A DNA stretch of 33,400 bases from Bacteroides sp. (GCA_023666905.1 JAMPBC010000001.1:312911-346310); one strand, 5' to 3'; counted from the stretch's first letter, positions 1 through 8,785 are shown. Numbers and translations: made by a program. The notes: a model not told the origin generated them from the sequence alone.

Positions 1-419
1 ATTTTTCAGAAGAAATGAGTTAATATGTGTTAACAATCATTTCATTTCGCTGAAAGTGAAATGACTGTCAAGGGTGGAGAGTTGGGTGTGAATTGGAATG
101 TTTGGGGATTTGTTTTTTGCGGATTGGGATTATGATGTTTTTTGTGGATGATTGGAGAGGTTTGAGGACGGTCTGACGGGGCCGGCATCTCGGACGGTTC
201 AGTGAGTTTATAATAAGGTGGGTGGGGCGGAGGATTTTGGGTGGTGGAGGAAGTTTTTTTGGGTAAATGTTTTTCTTTTGGCTGGGATTTGCTAATTTCG
301 CATTGTGAAAGCGGTGCGGGACGCACATGAGGGTCCACGGCCCGGATGAAGCTTTCAGGAATAGTGAACAGTAACAAAAGATTTATCAAACAGCTAACTC
401 AATACACCTAAAATAGTTT
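1..419. other. Gene-free leader region, G/T-rich on the + strand
   Basis: No convincing gene is visible. The + strand is strongly G- and T-rich between about 70 and 280. A small hairpin (TCATTTC at 42-48 with GAAATGA at 58-64) could be the tail of a gene to the left of the window. A proline-rich open frame exists on the minus strand (42-389), but it has no domain, signal peptide or promoter box and looks like a by-product of the skewed composition. The promoter of the gene at 420 should lie here, but I cannot find a TAnnTTTG box. Confidence 0.4.
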
Positions 420-968
420 ATGGTTTACAAGTTTAGAATAGTATCGGACGAGGTTGAAAATTTCCGCAGGGAAATAGAGATTGACGCTGACTCCACTTTT
501 TTGGCTCTGCGCAATGCGATTTGTGATTCGGTTGGATTTGACAAGAATCAGCTGAGTTCATTTTTTATTTGCGATGATGGCTGGGAAAAGGATGTGGAGA
601 TTACTCTCGAGGACATGGGCTCGGATGCATCGGAGGATGTGTACCTTATGGAGGACTCGGTGATTTCAGACTTTGTGGAGGATGAAGGGCAGCGTTTGCT
701 GTACGTTTTCGACTACATGACGGACCGTTGCTTTTTCATGGAGCTGCGGGATACTGAGCCGGGTAAGAGTTTGCTTGACCCGGTGTGCACGGTTGCCCGC
801 GGCAAGGCTCCTGCCCAGACGGTTGAACCGGAGGAGTTTATTGAAAAGACCGTTACGAAGACGGATGTGAGCACTCCGGATATTGACGAGGAGTTTTATG
901 GCTCGAGCGAGTATAATCCTGACGAGTTTGACGCGGAGGGGTTTGATGAAATGACATTCGAAGAGTGA
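420..968 (+). CDS. Plasmid pRiA4b ORF-3-like / IS1096 TnpR-like family protein
   Basis: A 182-residue acidic cytoplasmic protein of unknown function. The N-terminal half matches the pRiA4b ORF-3-like fold family: a beta-rich start (VYKFRIVSD), a stretch resembling TFLALRNAICDSVGFD (about residues 26-41), then SFFICDDGWEKDVEIT and a later YVFDYMTDRCFFMEL strand pair near residues 95-110. The C-terminal third is Asp/Glu-rich and probably disordered. Despite the family name, nothing here is a transposon: no transposase or inverted repeats are visible. The ruvX start follows its stop codon after a single base, so the two are almost certainly co-translated. Family assignment is fairly sure; function is unknown. 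Confidence 0.8.
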   Translation: MVYKFRIVSDEVENFRREIEIDADSTFLALRNAICDSVGFDKNQLSSFFICDDGWEKDVEITLEDMGSDASEDVYLMEDSVISDFVEDEGQRLLYVFDYMTDRCFFMELRDTEPGKSLLDPVCTVARGKAPAQTVEPEEFIEKTVTKTDVSTPDIDEEFYGSSEYNPDEFDAEGFDEMTFEE

Positions 969-969
969 T

Positions 970-1410
970 TTGGGACGTTTGCTGAGCATTGATTACGGGC
1001 GACGCCGGTGTGGCATTGCGGTGACGGACAGTTTGCAGATTGTGGCGAACGGGCTTGAGACTGTGGCCACGAAGGACCTGATGTCTTTTCTGAAAAGATA
1101 TATGGAGGGCGAGAGGGTGGACCGCATAATTGTTGGGTTGCCGCGTGATGTTCATGGAAACGAGTCGGAGTCGATGCGCTACATAAGGCCTTGGGTTCAG
1201 CGTGCACGCAAGGAGCTTGGCGGAGTGGAGCTGGAGTTTTTCGACGAGCGGTTTACGTCGGTGCTGGCGCACCGGTCGATGATTGACTCGGGGATGAAAA
1301 AGATGCAGCGACGCGACAAGGCTACGGTGGACACAATGGCGGCTGCGATTATATTGAACGATTATTTGCAGAGCAAGCAGTACAAGGAACAAACAACTGA
1401 ACTGATTTGA
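970..1410 (+). CDS. ruvX: RuvX/YqgF-family Holliday junction resolvase-like nuclease
   Basis: A 146-residue RNase H-fold protein of the YqgF family, whose members act in pre-16S rRNA 5' end maturation and/or Holliday junction cleavage. Catalytic residues are in place: Asp8 in SIDYGRRR, Glu93 in FDERFTS, and Asp121 in KATVDTMAA; the VGLP strand (55-58) is also typical. Length matches the family (about 140). The start is taken as TTG at 970, since it gives the canonical N-terminus directly before the DYG motif and no closer ATG exists. It lies one base after the upstream stop, indicating translational coupling. Peptide deformylase follows after a 206-bp gap. Confidence 0.92.
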   Translation: MGRLLSIDYGRRRCGIAVTDSLQIVANGLETVATKDLMSFLKRYMEGERVDRIIVGLPRDVHGNESESMRYIRPWVQRARKELGGVELEFFDERFTSVLAHRSMIDSGMKKMQRRDKATVDTMAAAIILNDYLQSKQYKEQTTELI

Positions 1411-1616
1411 ACTGATTTCAAAATGTCAAACTCAGAACTGACTGAAACCATATCTTTAACACTTCGGCTTCCTTCCGGCCGATTTATTTGCTTTCATCGG
1501 TCACGATGGAACCCTATCGCTCCCTCTTCAACCTCAAAATCATCTCGGAAATAACCTTGAATTGTTAATTTGCAATAAGTTTAAATCTGTTCAATAAAAA
1601 AAAAAGACTATAACCA

Positions 1617-2180
1617 ATGAGTTTACCCATTTATCTTTACGGGCATCCGGTGTTGAGACGCGAGAGCGAGGAGATTGGACCGGAGCGCGAGGGATTGAAA
1701 GAGCTGGTGGCAAAAATGTATGCCACGATGTATGAGAGTGAGGGTGTTGGACTTGCCGCGCCGCAGGTGGGACTTAACGAGCGGATTGTGGTGATTGACG
1801 CCGATCCGGTCAAGGACTCGTTTCCGGAGTGCGCGGGGCGTAAGCTGACACTTATCAACCCTGAGATTGAGATTCTGGACGGCGAGAAGGTGAGCCGCAG
1901 CGAGGGATGCCTGAGCTTGCCGGGACTTTCGGAGAATGTGGGCCGCGTGGAGCATATTCGCCTGAACTGGCTTGACGAGGATTTCAACGAGCACGAGGAG
2001 GAGATTAGCGGTTTTCTGGCCAGGATTGTGCAGCACGAGTGTGACCACCTGGAGGGCAAGCTTTACATTGACCACATAAGCCCGATTCGCAAACAATTGA
2101 TAAAAACGAAGCTGCGCAATATTGCCAGCGGAAAGACACGGGTTGACTACCCGGTTAGATACGCACCGAAACAAAAGTAA
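1617..2180 (+). CDS. def: Peptide deformylase
   Basis: Removes the N-formyl group from the initiator methionine of nascent proteins at the ribosome exit. The three signature motifs are present: GVGLAAPQVG (43-52), EGCLSLP (96-102, metal ligand Cys98) and HECDH (140-144, two His metal ligands and the catalytic Glu). At 187 residues it is normal length. The ATG at 1617 follows an A-rich stretch without a Shine-Dalgarno sequence, usual for Bacteroidetes. A weak -7-like box (TAAGTTTA, 1576-1583) lies 33 bp upstream. The ettA gene starts 5 bp downstream, so def and ettA form a translation-related pair. Confidence 0.97.
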   Translation: MSLPIYLYGHPVLRRESEEIGPEREGLKELVAKMYATMYESEGVGLAAPQVGLNERIVVIDADPVKDSFPECAGRKLTLINPEIEILDGEKVSRSEGCLSLPGLSENVGRVEHIRLNWLDEDFNEHEEEISGFLARIVQHECDHLEGKLYIDHISPIRKQLIKTKLRNIASGKTRVDYPVRYAPKQK

Positions 2181-2185
2181 GCGCT

Positions 2186-3871
2186 ATGGCTGACGATAAG
2201 AAGATTATTTTTTCGATGGTGGGGGTTTCGAAGACTTATCCCCCGCAGAAGCAGGTGTTGAAGAACATCTATCTGTCATTTTTCTATGGTGCCAAGATTG
2301 GCATTATCGGTTTGAACGGTTCCGGAAAGTCGTCGCTGCTGAAGATTATTGCCGGGATTGACAAGGATTATCAGGGAGAGGTGGTGTTCGCACCGGGCTA
2401 TACCGTGGGGTATCTGGAGCAGGAGCCGCAGCTTGACCCTGAAAAGACGGTGATTGAGGTTGTGAGAGAGGGTGTGCAGCCCACGATGGACCTCTTGGCT
2501 GAGTTTGACCGCGTTAACGAGGCGTTCGGCGACCCGGACGTGCTTGAGGATCCGGAGAAGATGGATGCGCTGATTGCGCGGCAGGCAGAGCTCCAGGACA
2601 AGCTTGACGCGGCCGACGCGTGGAACATTGACTCGAAGCTGGAGCGGGCGATGGATGCGCTTCAGTGTCCGCCTGACGACCAGGTGATTGCGACGCTGTC
2701 GGGTGGCGAGCGACGCCGCGTGGCGCTGTGCCGGCTGTTGCTTCAGCAGCCTGACGTGTTGCTGCTTGACGAGCCAACGAACCACCTTGATGCGGAATCG
2801 ATTGACTGGCTCGAGCAGCATTTGCGCCAGTATCCCGGAACGGTTATAGCGATTACGCACGACCGGTATTTCCTTGACCATGTGGCAGGATGGATTCTGG
2901 AGCTCGACCGCGGCGAGGGCATACCCTGGAAGGGGAATTACACCTCGTGGCTTGACCAGAAGACCAAGCGCATGGCCCAGGAGGAGAAGCAGGCGAGCAA
3001 ACGCCGCAAGACGCTCGAGCGCGAGCTGGAGTGGGTGAGAATGGCCCCGAAGGCCCGACAGGCAAAGGGTAAGGCCCGCTTGAACAATTATGACCGGTTG
3101 CTGAACGAGGACCAAAAGCAACGCGAGGAGCGGCTGGAGATTTTTATTCCGAACGGTCCGCGACTGGGCCAGAAGGTTATAGAGGCTACCGGGCTTGCGA
3201 AGGCGTTTGGGAAGAAGCAGCTGTTTAGCGACCTGAACTTTATGCTTCCGCCGAACGGCATTGTGGGTGTGATTGGCCCCAACGGTGCGGGAAAGACCAC
3301 GCTTTTCAGGCTCATCATGGGCCAGGAGCAGCCGGACAAGGGAACGTTTGATGTGGGCGAGACGGTGAAGATTGCCTACGTTGACCAACGGCATCACGAT
3401 TTGATTCCGGAAAAGAGTGTGTATGAGGTTATTTCGCAGGGTGTGGAGAGCTTCCGCATGGGTGGCCGAGACGTGAATGCGAGGGCTTATCTGTCGCGCT
3501 TCAATTTCACCGGAGCAGACCAGGAGAAGAAGATAGCTGTGCTGTCGGGAGGCGAGCGTAACCGCCTGCACCTTGCAATGGCTCTGAAAGAGGAGGGCAA
3601 TGTGCTGCTGCTCGACGAGCCCACGAACGACATTGACGTGAACACGCTGCGCGCGCTCGAAGAGGGCCTCGAGGACTTTGCGGGGTGTGCGGTGGTGGTG
3701 AGCCACGACCGTTGGTTCCTGGACCGCATTTGCACTCACATACTTTCGTTTGAGGGAGACGGCGAGGTTGTGTTCTACGAGGGCTCATACTCCGACTATG
3801 AAGATTACAAGCGCGCGAAGAACGGAGGCAAGGAGCCGCCGCGCCGCCGCTACAGGAAGCTGATGGAGTAA
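2186..3871 (+). CDS. ettA: ABC-F ATPase EttA, energy-dependent translational throttle
   Basis: A soluble ABC-F protein of 561 residues that resembles E. coli EttA along its whole length. EttA binds the ribosomal E site and gates entry into elongation according to the ATP/ADP ratio. Both nucleotide sites are intact: Walker A 42-50 and 364-372, signature LSGGE at 171-175, Walker B LLDEPTN with Asp195/Glu196 and Asp477/Glu478. The inter-domain linker carries the EttA-like segments GWILELDRGEGIPW and ELEWVR, and the arm region is EttA-sized. It lies 5 bp after def, consistent with one transcript. The stop is followed about 100 bp later by a strong hairpin. Confidence 0.93.
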   Translation: MADDKKIIFSMVGVSKTYPPQKQVLKNIYLSFFYGAKIGIIGLNGSGKSSLLKIIAGIDKDYQGEVVFAPGYTVGYLEQEPQLDPEKTVIEVVREGVQPTMDLLAEFDRVNEAFGDPDVLEDPEKMDALIARQAELQDKLDAADAWNIDSKLERAMDALQCPPDDQVIATLSGGERRRVALCRLLLQQPDVLLLDEPTNHLDAESIDWLEQHLRQYPGTVIAITHDRYFLDHVAGWILELDRGEGIPWKGNYTSWLDQKTKRMAQEEKQASKRRKTLERELEWVRMAPKARQAKGKARLNNYDRLLNEDQKQREERLEIFIPNGPRLGQKVIEATGLAKAFGKKQLFSDLNFMLPPNGIVGVIGPNGAGKTTLFRLIMGQEQPDKGTFDVGETVKIAYVDQRHHDLIPEKSVYEVISQGVESFRMGGRDVNARAYLSRFNFTGADQEKKIAVLSGGERNRLHLAMALKEEGNVLLLDEPTNDIDVNTLRALEEGLEDFAGCAVVVSHDRWFLDRICTHILSFEGDGEVVFYEGSYSDYEDYKRAKNGGKEPPRRRYRKLME

Positions 3872-3975
3872 AGACACATCGATGGAACAAGTGCCCAGCC
3901 ATGATAAATTTTAATGCCGGGGCGCGATGGCTGAGGCAGGGTCTAATCAATTTTGATTAAGACAGGAGAAAATAG

Positions 3976-4011
3976 CCCTGCAAAATACCCACTTTAAAGT
4001 ATTTTGCAGGG
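3976..4011 (+). terminator. Hairpin, probable ettA terminator
   Basis: CCCTGCAAAATAC (3976-3988) pairs perfectly with GTATTTTGCAGGG (3999-4011) across a 10-base loop. The tail is only moderately T-rich (TTTGCTTTG). It lies 105 bp after the ettA stop and is the most likely end of the def-ettA transcript. Confidence 0.6.
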
Positions 4012-4155
4012 TTTGCTTTGTGAGTAATTTTGCATCAGATAAATTTTTACGAATGAACTTTACCACATAATTTTTGGAATTTGTTTTGGGAAAAGGCTTC
4101 GGCGACGTAAAATCCCGGGAACGGGACTGCGGATGAAGCCATGAAACCCTAAGTG

Positions 4156-4185
4156 ACGCGGACCGAGAGGCTCCGCGTTTTCTTT
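4156..4185 (+). terminator. GC-rich hairpin with T-run
   Basis: ACGCGGA (4156-4162) pairs with TCCGCGT (4172-4178), followed by a T-rich tract (TTTCTTTT). This has the form of an intrinsic terminator. It lies upstream of the alkyltransferase promoter, which argues that the open frame extending upstream of 4261 is not translated. Confidence 0.55.
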
Positions 4186-4244
4186 TGGCGGGGAGAGGAG
4201 GGTGGAGTGTTAAGTGTGAAGGGTGGAGTTAGGGGAATTTTTGC

Positions 4245-4252
4245 TAACTTTA
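4245..4252 (+). promoter_or_regulatory. Putative -7 box of the ogt-like gene
   Basis: TAACTTTA matches seven of eight positions of the Bacteroidetes -7 box TAnnTTTG and ends 8 bp before the ATG at 4261. The transcript would have a very short leader. No clear -33 element is seen. Confidence 0.4.
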
Positions 4253-4260
4253 CGGCGGAT

Positions 4261-4794
4261 ATGGATTTGTTGTGCGCAAGATATGAATCGCCGGCTGGCG
4301 GGCTGGTTATTGGCTCGCTTGGCGAGAGGGTGTGTTTGTGCGACTGGTGTTGCAACAGGTATTTGGACAGTAACATGAGGAGGATTGAGGAGAAGGCGGG
4401 GTGCCGGTTCCACTATGGCGAGAGCAGTGTGATAAGGCGGGCGATGGAAGAGTTGGAAGAATATTTTGCGGGAAGGAGAAGTGGGTTCTCCACTCCCCTG
4501 CTACCGATAGGGACGGATTTTCAGATGCGGGTGTGGCAGGAGTTGCAGGATATTCCTTATGGCGCGACCATAAGTTATGCGGAACTGGCGCGGAGAGTTG
4601 GCAACGAAAAGGCTGTGAGGGCCGTTGCGGGGGCTAATTCAAGGAATTGCATTTCGATTTTGATTCCGTGTCACCGTGTGATTGCGAGCGACGGAGGCGT
4701 GGGCGGCTACGCGGGCGGCGTGGAGGCAAAGGGATTGTTACTGGCGCTTGAGAAGATGGCGACGGACAAAAATCGATGCGTAATGAAAACTTAA
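4261..4794 (+). CDS. ogt: Methylated-DNA--protein-cysteine methyltransferase
   Basis: A suicide DNA repair protein that transfers O6-alkyl groups from guanine to its own cysteine. With a start at 4261 it has 178 residues. The hallmark PCHRV is at 136-140 with acceptor Cys137, preceded by the DNA-binding helix-turn-helix region (FQMRVWQELQDIPYGATISY, about 87-106) and the RAVAGANS loop with Asn126. The frame is open upstream to 4153, but that part overlaps a hairpin and a promoter box and reads like translated noncoding DNA, so I chose the ATG at 4261. The N-terminal domain has several Cys residues (CDWCC near 27-31) that are unrelated to the active site. Ogt versus Ada-C naming is uncertain. 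Confidence 0.92.
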   Translation: MDLLCARYESPAGGLVIGSLGERVCLCDWCCNRYLDSNMRRIEEKAGCRFHYGESSVIRRAMEELEEYFAGRRSGFSTPLLPIGTDFQMRVWQELQDIPYGATISYAELARRVGNEKAVRAVAGANSRNCISILIPCHRVIASDGGVGGYAGGVEAKGLLLALEKMATDKNRCVMKT

Positions 4795-4827
4795 CCGTGC
4801 GGGGGATTGTTTGAAAAGGAAAAAACT

Positions 4828-5172
4828 ATGGAAATAAGGATTAAACGCGCTTATGAGGCGGCGGAGCCGACGGATGGTTACAGGGTGTACATTGACAGGC
4901 TGTGGCCGCGGGGATTGTCGCACGAAACATTTCATTACGATTTGTGGGACAAGAAGATTGCACCGACAACGGAGTTGCGGGAATGGTTTCACGCTGACCC
5001 GGAGGGGCGCTGGGCGGAGTTTTCAAAGCGCTACAAAGCCGAACTCCTTGCCAATCCGGCATTCGCTGAGCTGAAGCAGAAGTTGGCAGGGAAGCCGGTG
5101 GTTACGTTGCTGTATTCATCGCACGATGAGGAGCACAACAATGCAGTTGTGGTCAGTGCCTGCCTTGGGTAG
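4828..5172 (+). CDS. DUF488 family protein
   Basis: A small 114-residue cytoplasmic protein of the DUF488 family, biochemical function unknown. Family hallmarks are visible: the start IRIKRAYE, the YIDRLWPRG segment (about residues 20-28), DLWDKKIAPTTELREWF (about 37-53) and the C-terminal strand VVTLLYSSHDEEHNNA (about 91-106). The ATG at 4828 is preferred over an in-frame TTG at 4807, because homologues begin close to the IRIKRAYE strand. It follows the alkyltransferase stop by 33 bp and may be co-transcribed. Its last 20 bases overlap the end of the convergent lipoprotein gene. Confidence 0.88.
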   Translation: MEIRIKRAYEAAEPTDGYRVYIDRLWPRGLSHETFHYDLWDKKIAPTTELREWFHADPEGRWAEFSKRYKAELLANPAFAELKQKLAGKPVVTLLYSSHDEEHNNAVVVSACLG

Positions 5173-5629
5173 GAGTGTATTTCATGCCTGAACCTTCGGG
5201 GGGCAGCTGGATGCCGGGATTAGAGCCGAGATTTATGGGCTTTGAGGGCACGATGGAGTTATCGGAGGGGACGGGCGTTTGCGATGGTTGCACCGTGGGG
5301 ACGTGGTTTTGTCCGGGGCGCAAGTTGCCGCTCGCAATGCCGGAGGATGGTGGGGGCAATTGAGCGCCACCCTGGCCTCCCCAGTTGTTGCCGGGTCTGT
5401 GGACCGGACGCCAGTTGCTTACGGGGTATGCTGTTCCGCCGTAATAGTAGGGCGAGATGAGCGGGGCACCGGCAAGTGACGGGAGCCATTCGCCGTCCCA
5501 ACCGTAATAGTAGTTGTCGGGAGCACCGGCTTCGACTGAAGTACCCCAAAGAGCATCGCATGAACTGAACGCTGAAGCTGCGGTGACGAAAGCGGCAGAA
5601 ATGAGTGCGTATTTGAAATTGCGTTTCAT
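5153..5629 (-). CDS. Small putative lipoprotein of unknown function
   Basis: A 158-residue predicted lipoprotein. It has a short basic N-terminus, a hydrophobic segment (about 7-20) and a lipobox ending in Cys24 (AFSSC, then DALWG), so it should be lipidated and anchored in the envelope. The mature part is low complexity: Tyr/Gly/Trp-rich at 40-65 (YYYGW, YYYGG), Asn/Gly/Gln-rich near 80-90, then a long Pro/Ser-rich tail, suggesting an unstructured surface or periplasmic protein. No domain is recognised. It converges on the DUF488 gene with a 20-bp overlap of coding ends. The 261-bp upstream gap is shared with the divergent outer-membrane protein gene; no clean promoter box is seen for either. 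Confidence 0.75.
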   Translation of the reverse strand: MKRNFKYALISAAFVTAASAFSSCDALWGTSVEAGAPDNYYYGWDGEWLPSLAGAPLISPYYYGGTAYPVSNWRPVHRPGNNWGGQGGAQLPPPSSGIASGNLRPGQNHVPTVQPSQTPVPSDNSIVPSKPINLGSNPGIQLPPEGSGMKYTPTQGRH

Positions 5630-5890
5630 AGATGAAGAGGTTTTTCGTTATAGTATAGACAACCGAGCGGCGCTAAAGTTCTTGAAAAATGATGATGATA
5701 AATGTTAACGCGTCCGAATTGGCGGCCGGAAAGTGACTATTGGGATGTTAACGGCAATTTTTTCAATGAAAGGGTTAAACCATTTTTTACCAAAATAGTC
5801 TTTCATTATAGTTTCCGATAACAAGGGGCTTGACGCAGCGGAGTGATTACTGAGTTGCGTGCGGCCGCTAAAACTATTTATTAATCAACA

Positions 5891-8737
5891 ATGCAACATT
5901 CATTAAGAAAATTGTTCCTGCTTGCGGCTGCGATTACGGCCACTGCAACGGCATGGTCGATGGTGATAAAGGGGAAGGTTGTGGACAGCGACGGCGAACC
6001 GGTGACGGGTGCTTCAATCAGGTTGCTCCACGGCCACGATTCGGCTTACGTGATGGGCACTGTGACTGATTCCGCGGGTAATTTTACGCTGAACGATGTA
6101 GCCACGGGAAGGTATCTTGTACAGACGCAGTACTTGGGTTATAATGATGATTACATGCGGACGCGTGTGCGCAAGGCCGACGTTACGCTCGAGCCTATCC
6201 GCTTGGGGTCTAACACCATTATGCTTGGCGAAGTGAGTGTGACCGGTGTCAAAACGCCCATAAAGGTGATGGAGGATACCATTGAGTATAATGCCGACAC
6301 TTACAAGACGCAGCCCAACGCCGTGGTGGAAGACTTGCTGAAGCGCTTGCCGGGAGTGGAGGTGGACAGCGAGGGGAAGATTACGGCCAACGGCAAGGAG
6401 GTGACCAAGATATTGGTTGACGGAAAGGAGTTTTTCAGCGATGACCCCAAGGTTGCCTCCAAGAACCTGCCGGTGAACATGGTGGAGAAGCTTCAGGTTG
6501 TTGACCGCAAGAGCGACCTGGCCCGACTGACGGGTGTGGACGACGGCGAGGATGAGACCGTGATTAACCTCACAGTTAAGAAGGGCATGAAAAATGGCTA
6601 TTTCGGCACGATTGAGGGTGGCTACGGAACAGACAAGCGCTACATGGGGTCGTTTAACGTGAACAAGTTCTGGAACGACAATCAGGTGACGCTGCTCGGC
6701 AACTTCAACAACATAAACGAGCTTGGCTTTACCGACAGCAACGGCGGGCGTTTCCGCCGGTTCGGAGGGAACAACGGCATTAACACCTCGCAGGCACTGG
6801 GCGTGAACTTCAATGTTGGCAAAGGGGAGATTTTCCGTATTGGCGGCGACGTGATGTACTCACACACTGACCGCAAGAGCATTCAGACACGCAACCGCGA
6901 AACCTTTTTCGCGGACTCCACTTCGTTCACCGATTCATGGAGCAACAAGCGCGATCGCGGCCACAATGTGCGAGGTGATTTCCGATTGGAGTGGAAGCCC
7001 GATTCGTTCAACGTGATTGACTTCCGGCCAAACTTTTCATATAATCTCAACAAATCAAATTCGGCCGACTCGTCGCTGATTATGGCCGGCGACCCGAATC
7101 GCACGCGTGTGAGCCGTACGTTCAACGACAGTTACTCGCGGGGCAACTCGTTCGAGGCAGGGGCATCGCTCATTTACAGCCATCAGTTCCGAAACAAGCC
7201 CGGGCGTTCGTTCTCGGTGAATTTGCGCTACAATCACTCGAATGTTCGCGAACACTCCGATGATTATTCTCTATCGCGTTTCTTTCTGCTCAACGACTCC
7301 ATAAATCTCTATGACCAATATGAGCTGAATCACACATGGAGCGACATGGCTCAGGCGCGATTGACATGGACTGAACCGCTTGGCAATCCGAAAAAGGGAA
7401 ATTTCCTTACGTTCGCATATCGCATACAGTATCGTTGGAACAATGCCGACCGATTGGTGTATGACCACCCGGTGATATATCCCGGCGACCCCACAATGGG
7501 AACGGAGCCTTGGATTGACTATGCCAACATGGTGTTCAGCGATTCGCTCTCAAACCAGTTCCGCAACGATTATTTCAATCAGGATATTCGCGTGGGCTAC
7601 AAGCATGTGTCGGCAACGCACAACTTAGATGTGGGACTGTCGTTGGTTCCGCAGATGATGAAGAGTGAAAATCTGATAACCGATGCCAAGAGCATACCCA
7701 CACGTTGGGTGTGGAACTATGCACCGTTCCTTCGTTACAGATTGAAAATGGGCAAGAGCCGTTCGTTGATGCTTAACTACATGGGACGTTCTTCGCAGCC
7801 CTCCATGACCCAGTTGCAACCGGTGGCCGACAAGAGCAATCCAATGAACATTGTGGTTGGTAATCCGAACCTTGACCCCTCGTTCACTCACAGCCTGCGT
7901 CTGCGTTTCCAGGATTTCAACATGGCTCACCAACGCTCAATTATGGTGATGGGTGATTTCTCGGCCACTCAAAACAGCATTGTTTCCAAAACCATGCACG
8001 ATTCGCAGACGGGTTCACAAACCACCACCTACGAAAATGTCAACGGTGTTTGGAACGGACGGTTAATGGCTATGATTTCAATGCCTTTGCGCAACAAAGC
8101 ATGGCAAATTTCAGCTCATACGTTCACCATGGCCGACCAACGCATAGGTTTCAACAATGGCGAACGCAACCGAAGCACGTCGTTCAACGTCAACCTAATG
8201 CCTACCATAGCTTTCCGACCTGACAATATGGAATTCGAGTTGCGCCCGCGCTACTCCATTCAGCACACCATGAACACGCTGGAAAACGGCGGCCGCAACA
8301 ATGCCAACATGACCATCCACAATTACGGTGGCACATTCTCAGCTTATTATTACACACCCATAGGGGTGATAATCAACTCGGACCTGACTTATACCGGTAC
8401 GCGGGGGTACTCCCAGGGGATGGACAAAAACGAGTGGATGTGGAACGCATCACTCTCCTACGAGTTCCTGCGCGACAAATCGCTGACGCTGTCGCTTAAA
8501 GCCTACGACCTTTTGAATCAGCGCACAAGCATAACGCGAAGTGTAACGGCCAATTATATTGACGACATGTCGTACAACGACCTTACGCGCTACTTCATGG
8601 TTACCGTGAGCTGGAAATTCAACACATTCGGCAAGGGAAAGGAACCGGCATCGAGAAATGACTATCGCGGACCCGGCGGTCACCACGGACCTCCCCCCGG
8701 GGGCGGGCCGCGTGGAGGTGGACGTCCGCCAATGTAA
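5891..8737 (+). CDS. Outer-membrane beta-barrel protein with carboxypeptidase-regulatory-like domain
   Basis: A 948-residue TonB-dependent-receptor-like protein of the Bacteroidetes outer-membrane beta-barrel type. It begins with a signal peptide (about 1-24), then a carboxypeptidase-regulatory-like beta-sandwich (IKGKVVDSDGEPVTGASI, about 26-110), then a plug-like region with VVEDLLKRLPGVEV and ILVDGKEFF (about 125-220), then a long barrel rich in alternating aromatic strands. The final strand (YFMVTVSWKFNTF) is followed by about 30 Gly/Pro/Arg/His-rich residues, so the barrel does not end at the C-terminus. No SusD-like partner is next to it, so it is not a classic polysaccharide-utilisation pair; the substrate is unknown. 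It stands alone, with its own terminator at 8750. Confidence 0.88.
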   Translation: MQHSLRKLFLLAAAITATATAWSMVIKGKVVDSDGEPVTGASIRLLHGHDSAYVMGTVTDSAGNFTLNDVATGRYLVQTQYLGYNDDYMRTRVRKADVTLEPIRLGSNTIMLGEVSVTGVKTPIKVMEDTIEYNADTYKTQPNAVVEDLLKRLPGVEVDSEGKITANGKEVTKILVDGKEFFSDDPKVASKNLPVNMVEKLQVVDRKSDLARLTGVDDGEDETVINLTVKKGMKNGYFGTIEGGYGTDKRYMGSFNVNKFWNDNQVTLLGNFNNINELGFTDSNGGRFRRFGGNNGINTSQALGVNFNVGKGEIFRIGGDVMYSHTDRKSIQTRNRETFFADSTSFTDSWSNKRDRGHNVRGDFRLEWKPDSFNVIDFRPNFSYNLNKSNSADSSLIMAGDPNRTRVSRTFNDSYSRGNSFEAGASLIYSHQFRNKPGRSFSVNLRYNHSNVREHSDDYSLSRFFLLNDSINLYDQYELNHTWSDMAQARLTWTEPLGNPKKGNFLTFAYRIQYRWNNADRLVYDHPVIYPGDPTMGTEPWIDYANMVFSDSLSNQFRNDYFNQDIRVGYKHVSATHNLDVGLSLVPQMMKSENLITDAKSIPTRWVWNYAPFLRYRLKMGKSRSLMLNYMGRSSQPSMTQLQPVADKSNPMNIVVGNPNLDPSFTHSLRLRFQDFNMAHQRSIMVMGDFSATQNSIVSKTMHDSQTGSQTTTYENVNGVWNGRLMAMISMPLRNKAWQISAHTFTMADQRIGFNNGERNRSTSFNVNLMPTIAFRPDNMEFELRPRYSIQHTMNTLENGGRNNANMTIHNYGGTFSAYYYTPIGVIINSDLTYTGTRGYSQGMDKNEWMWNASLSYEFLRDKSLTLSLKAYDLLNQRTSITRSVTANYIDDMSYNDLTRYFMVTVSWKFNTFGKGKEPASRNDYRGPGGHHGPPPGGGPRGGGRPPM

Positions 8738-8749
8738 AGGAGCTTTATC

Positions 8750-8785
8750 AAAAAGCGGCAATTTCGTATACAATTGCCGCTTTTT
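8750..8785 (+). terminator. Intrinsic terminator after the outer-membrane protein gene
   Basis: AAAAAGCGGCAATT (8750-8763) pairs perfectly with AATTGCCGCTTTTT (8772-8785) across an 8-base loop, ending in a T-run. The symmetric A/T flanks mean it could work in both directions. It lies 13 bp after the stop codon. Confidence 0.9.

Larger units (their letters stand above)
3872..4260. other. Intergenic region with two hairpins
   Basis: A 389-bp gene-free stretch between ettA and the alkyltransferase gene. It holds a 7-bp inverted repeat (TAATCAA/TTGATTA, 3944-3959), a 13-bp perfect stem at 3976-4011, a second stem followed by a T-rich run at 4156-4185, and a promoter-like box at 4245. The sequence between the two hairpins (about 4015-4155) shows no coding potential; it could contain a small RNA ending at the second hairpin, but I do not see a clean promoter for it. 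Confidence 0.4.

Noticed and set aside
42-389. Minus-strand open frame of 115 codons, proline-rich
   Set aside because: No domain, signal peptide or promoter box; its composition follows from a G/T-rich opposite strand.
420-968. Mobile element suggested by the pRiA4b/IS1096 family name
   Set aside because: No transposase, inverted repeats or target duplications; the gene is coupled to ruvX.
2276-3739. Long open frame of 487 codons antisense to ettA
   Set aside because: It lies wholly inside the well-conserved ettA gene and shows no protein family features.
4153-4260. N-terminal extension of the alkyltransferase frame
   Set aside because: It overlaps a terminator-like hairpin and a promoter box, and the sequence is unlike the family start.
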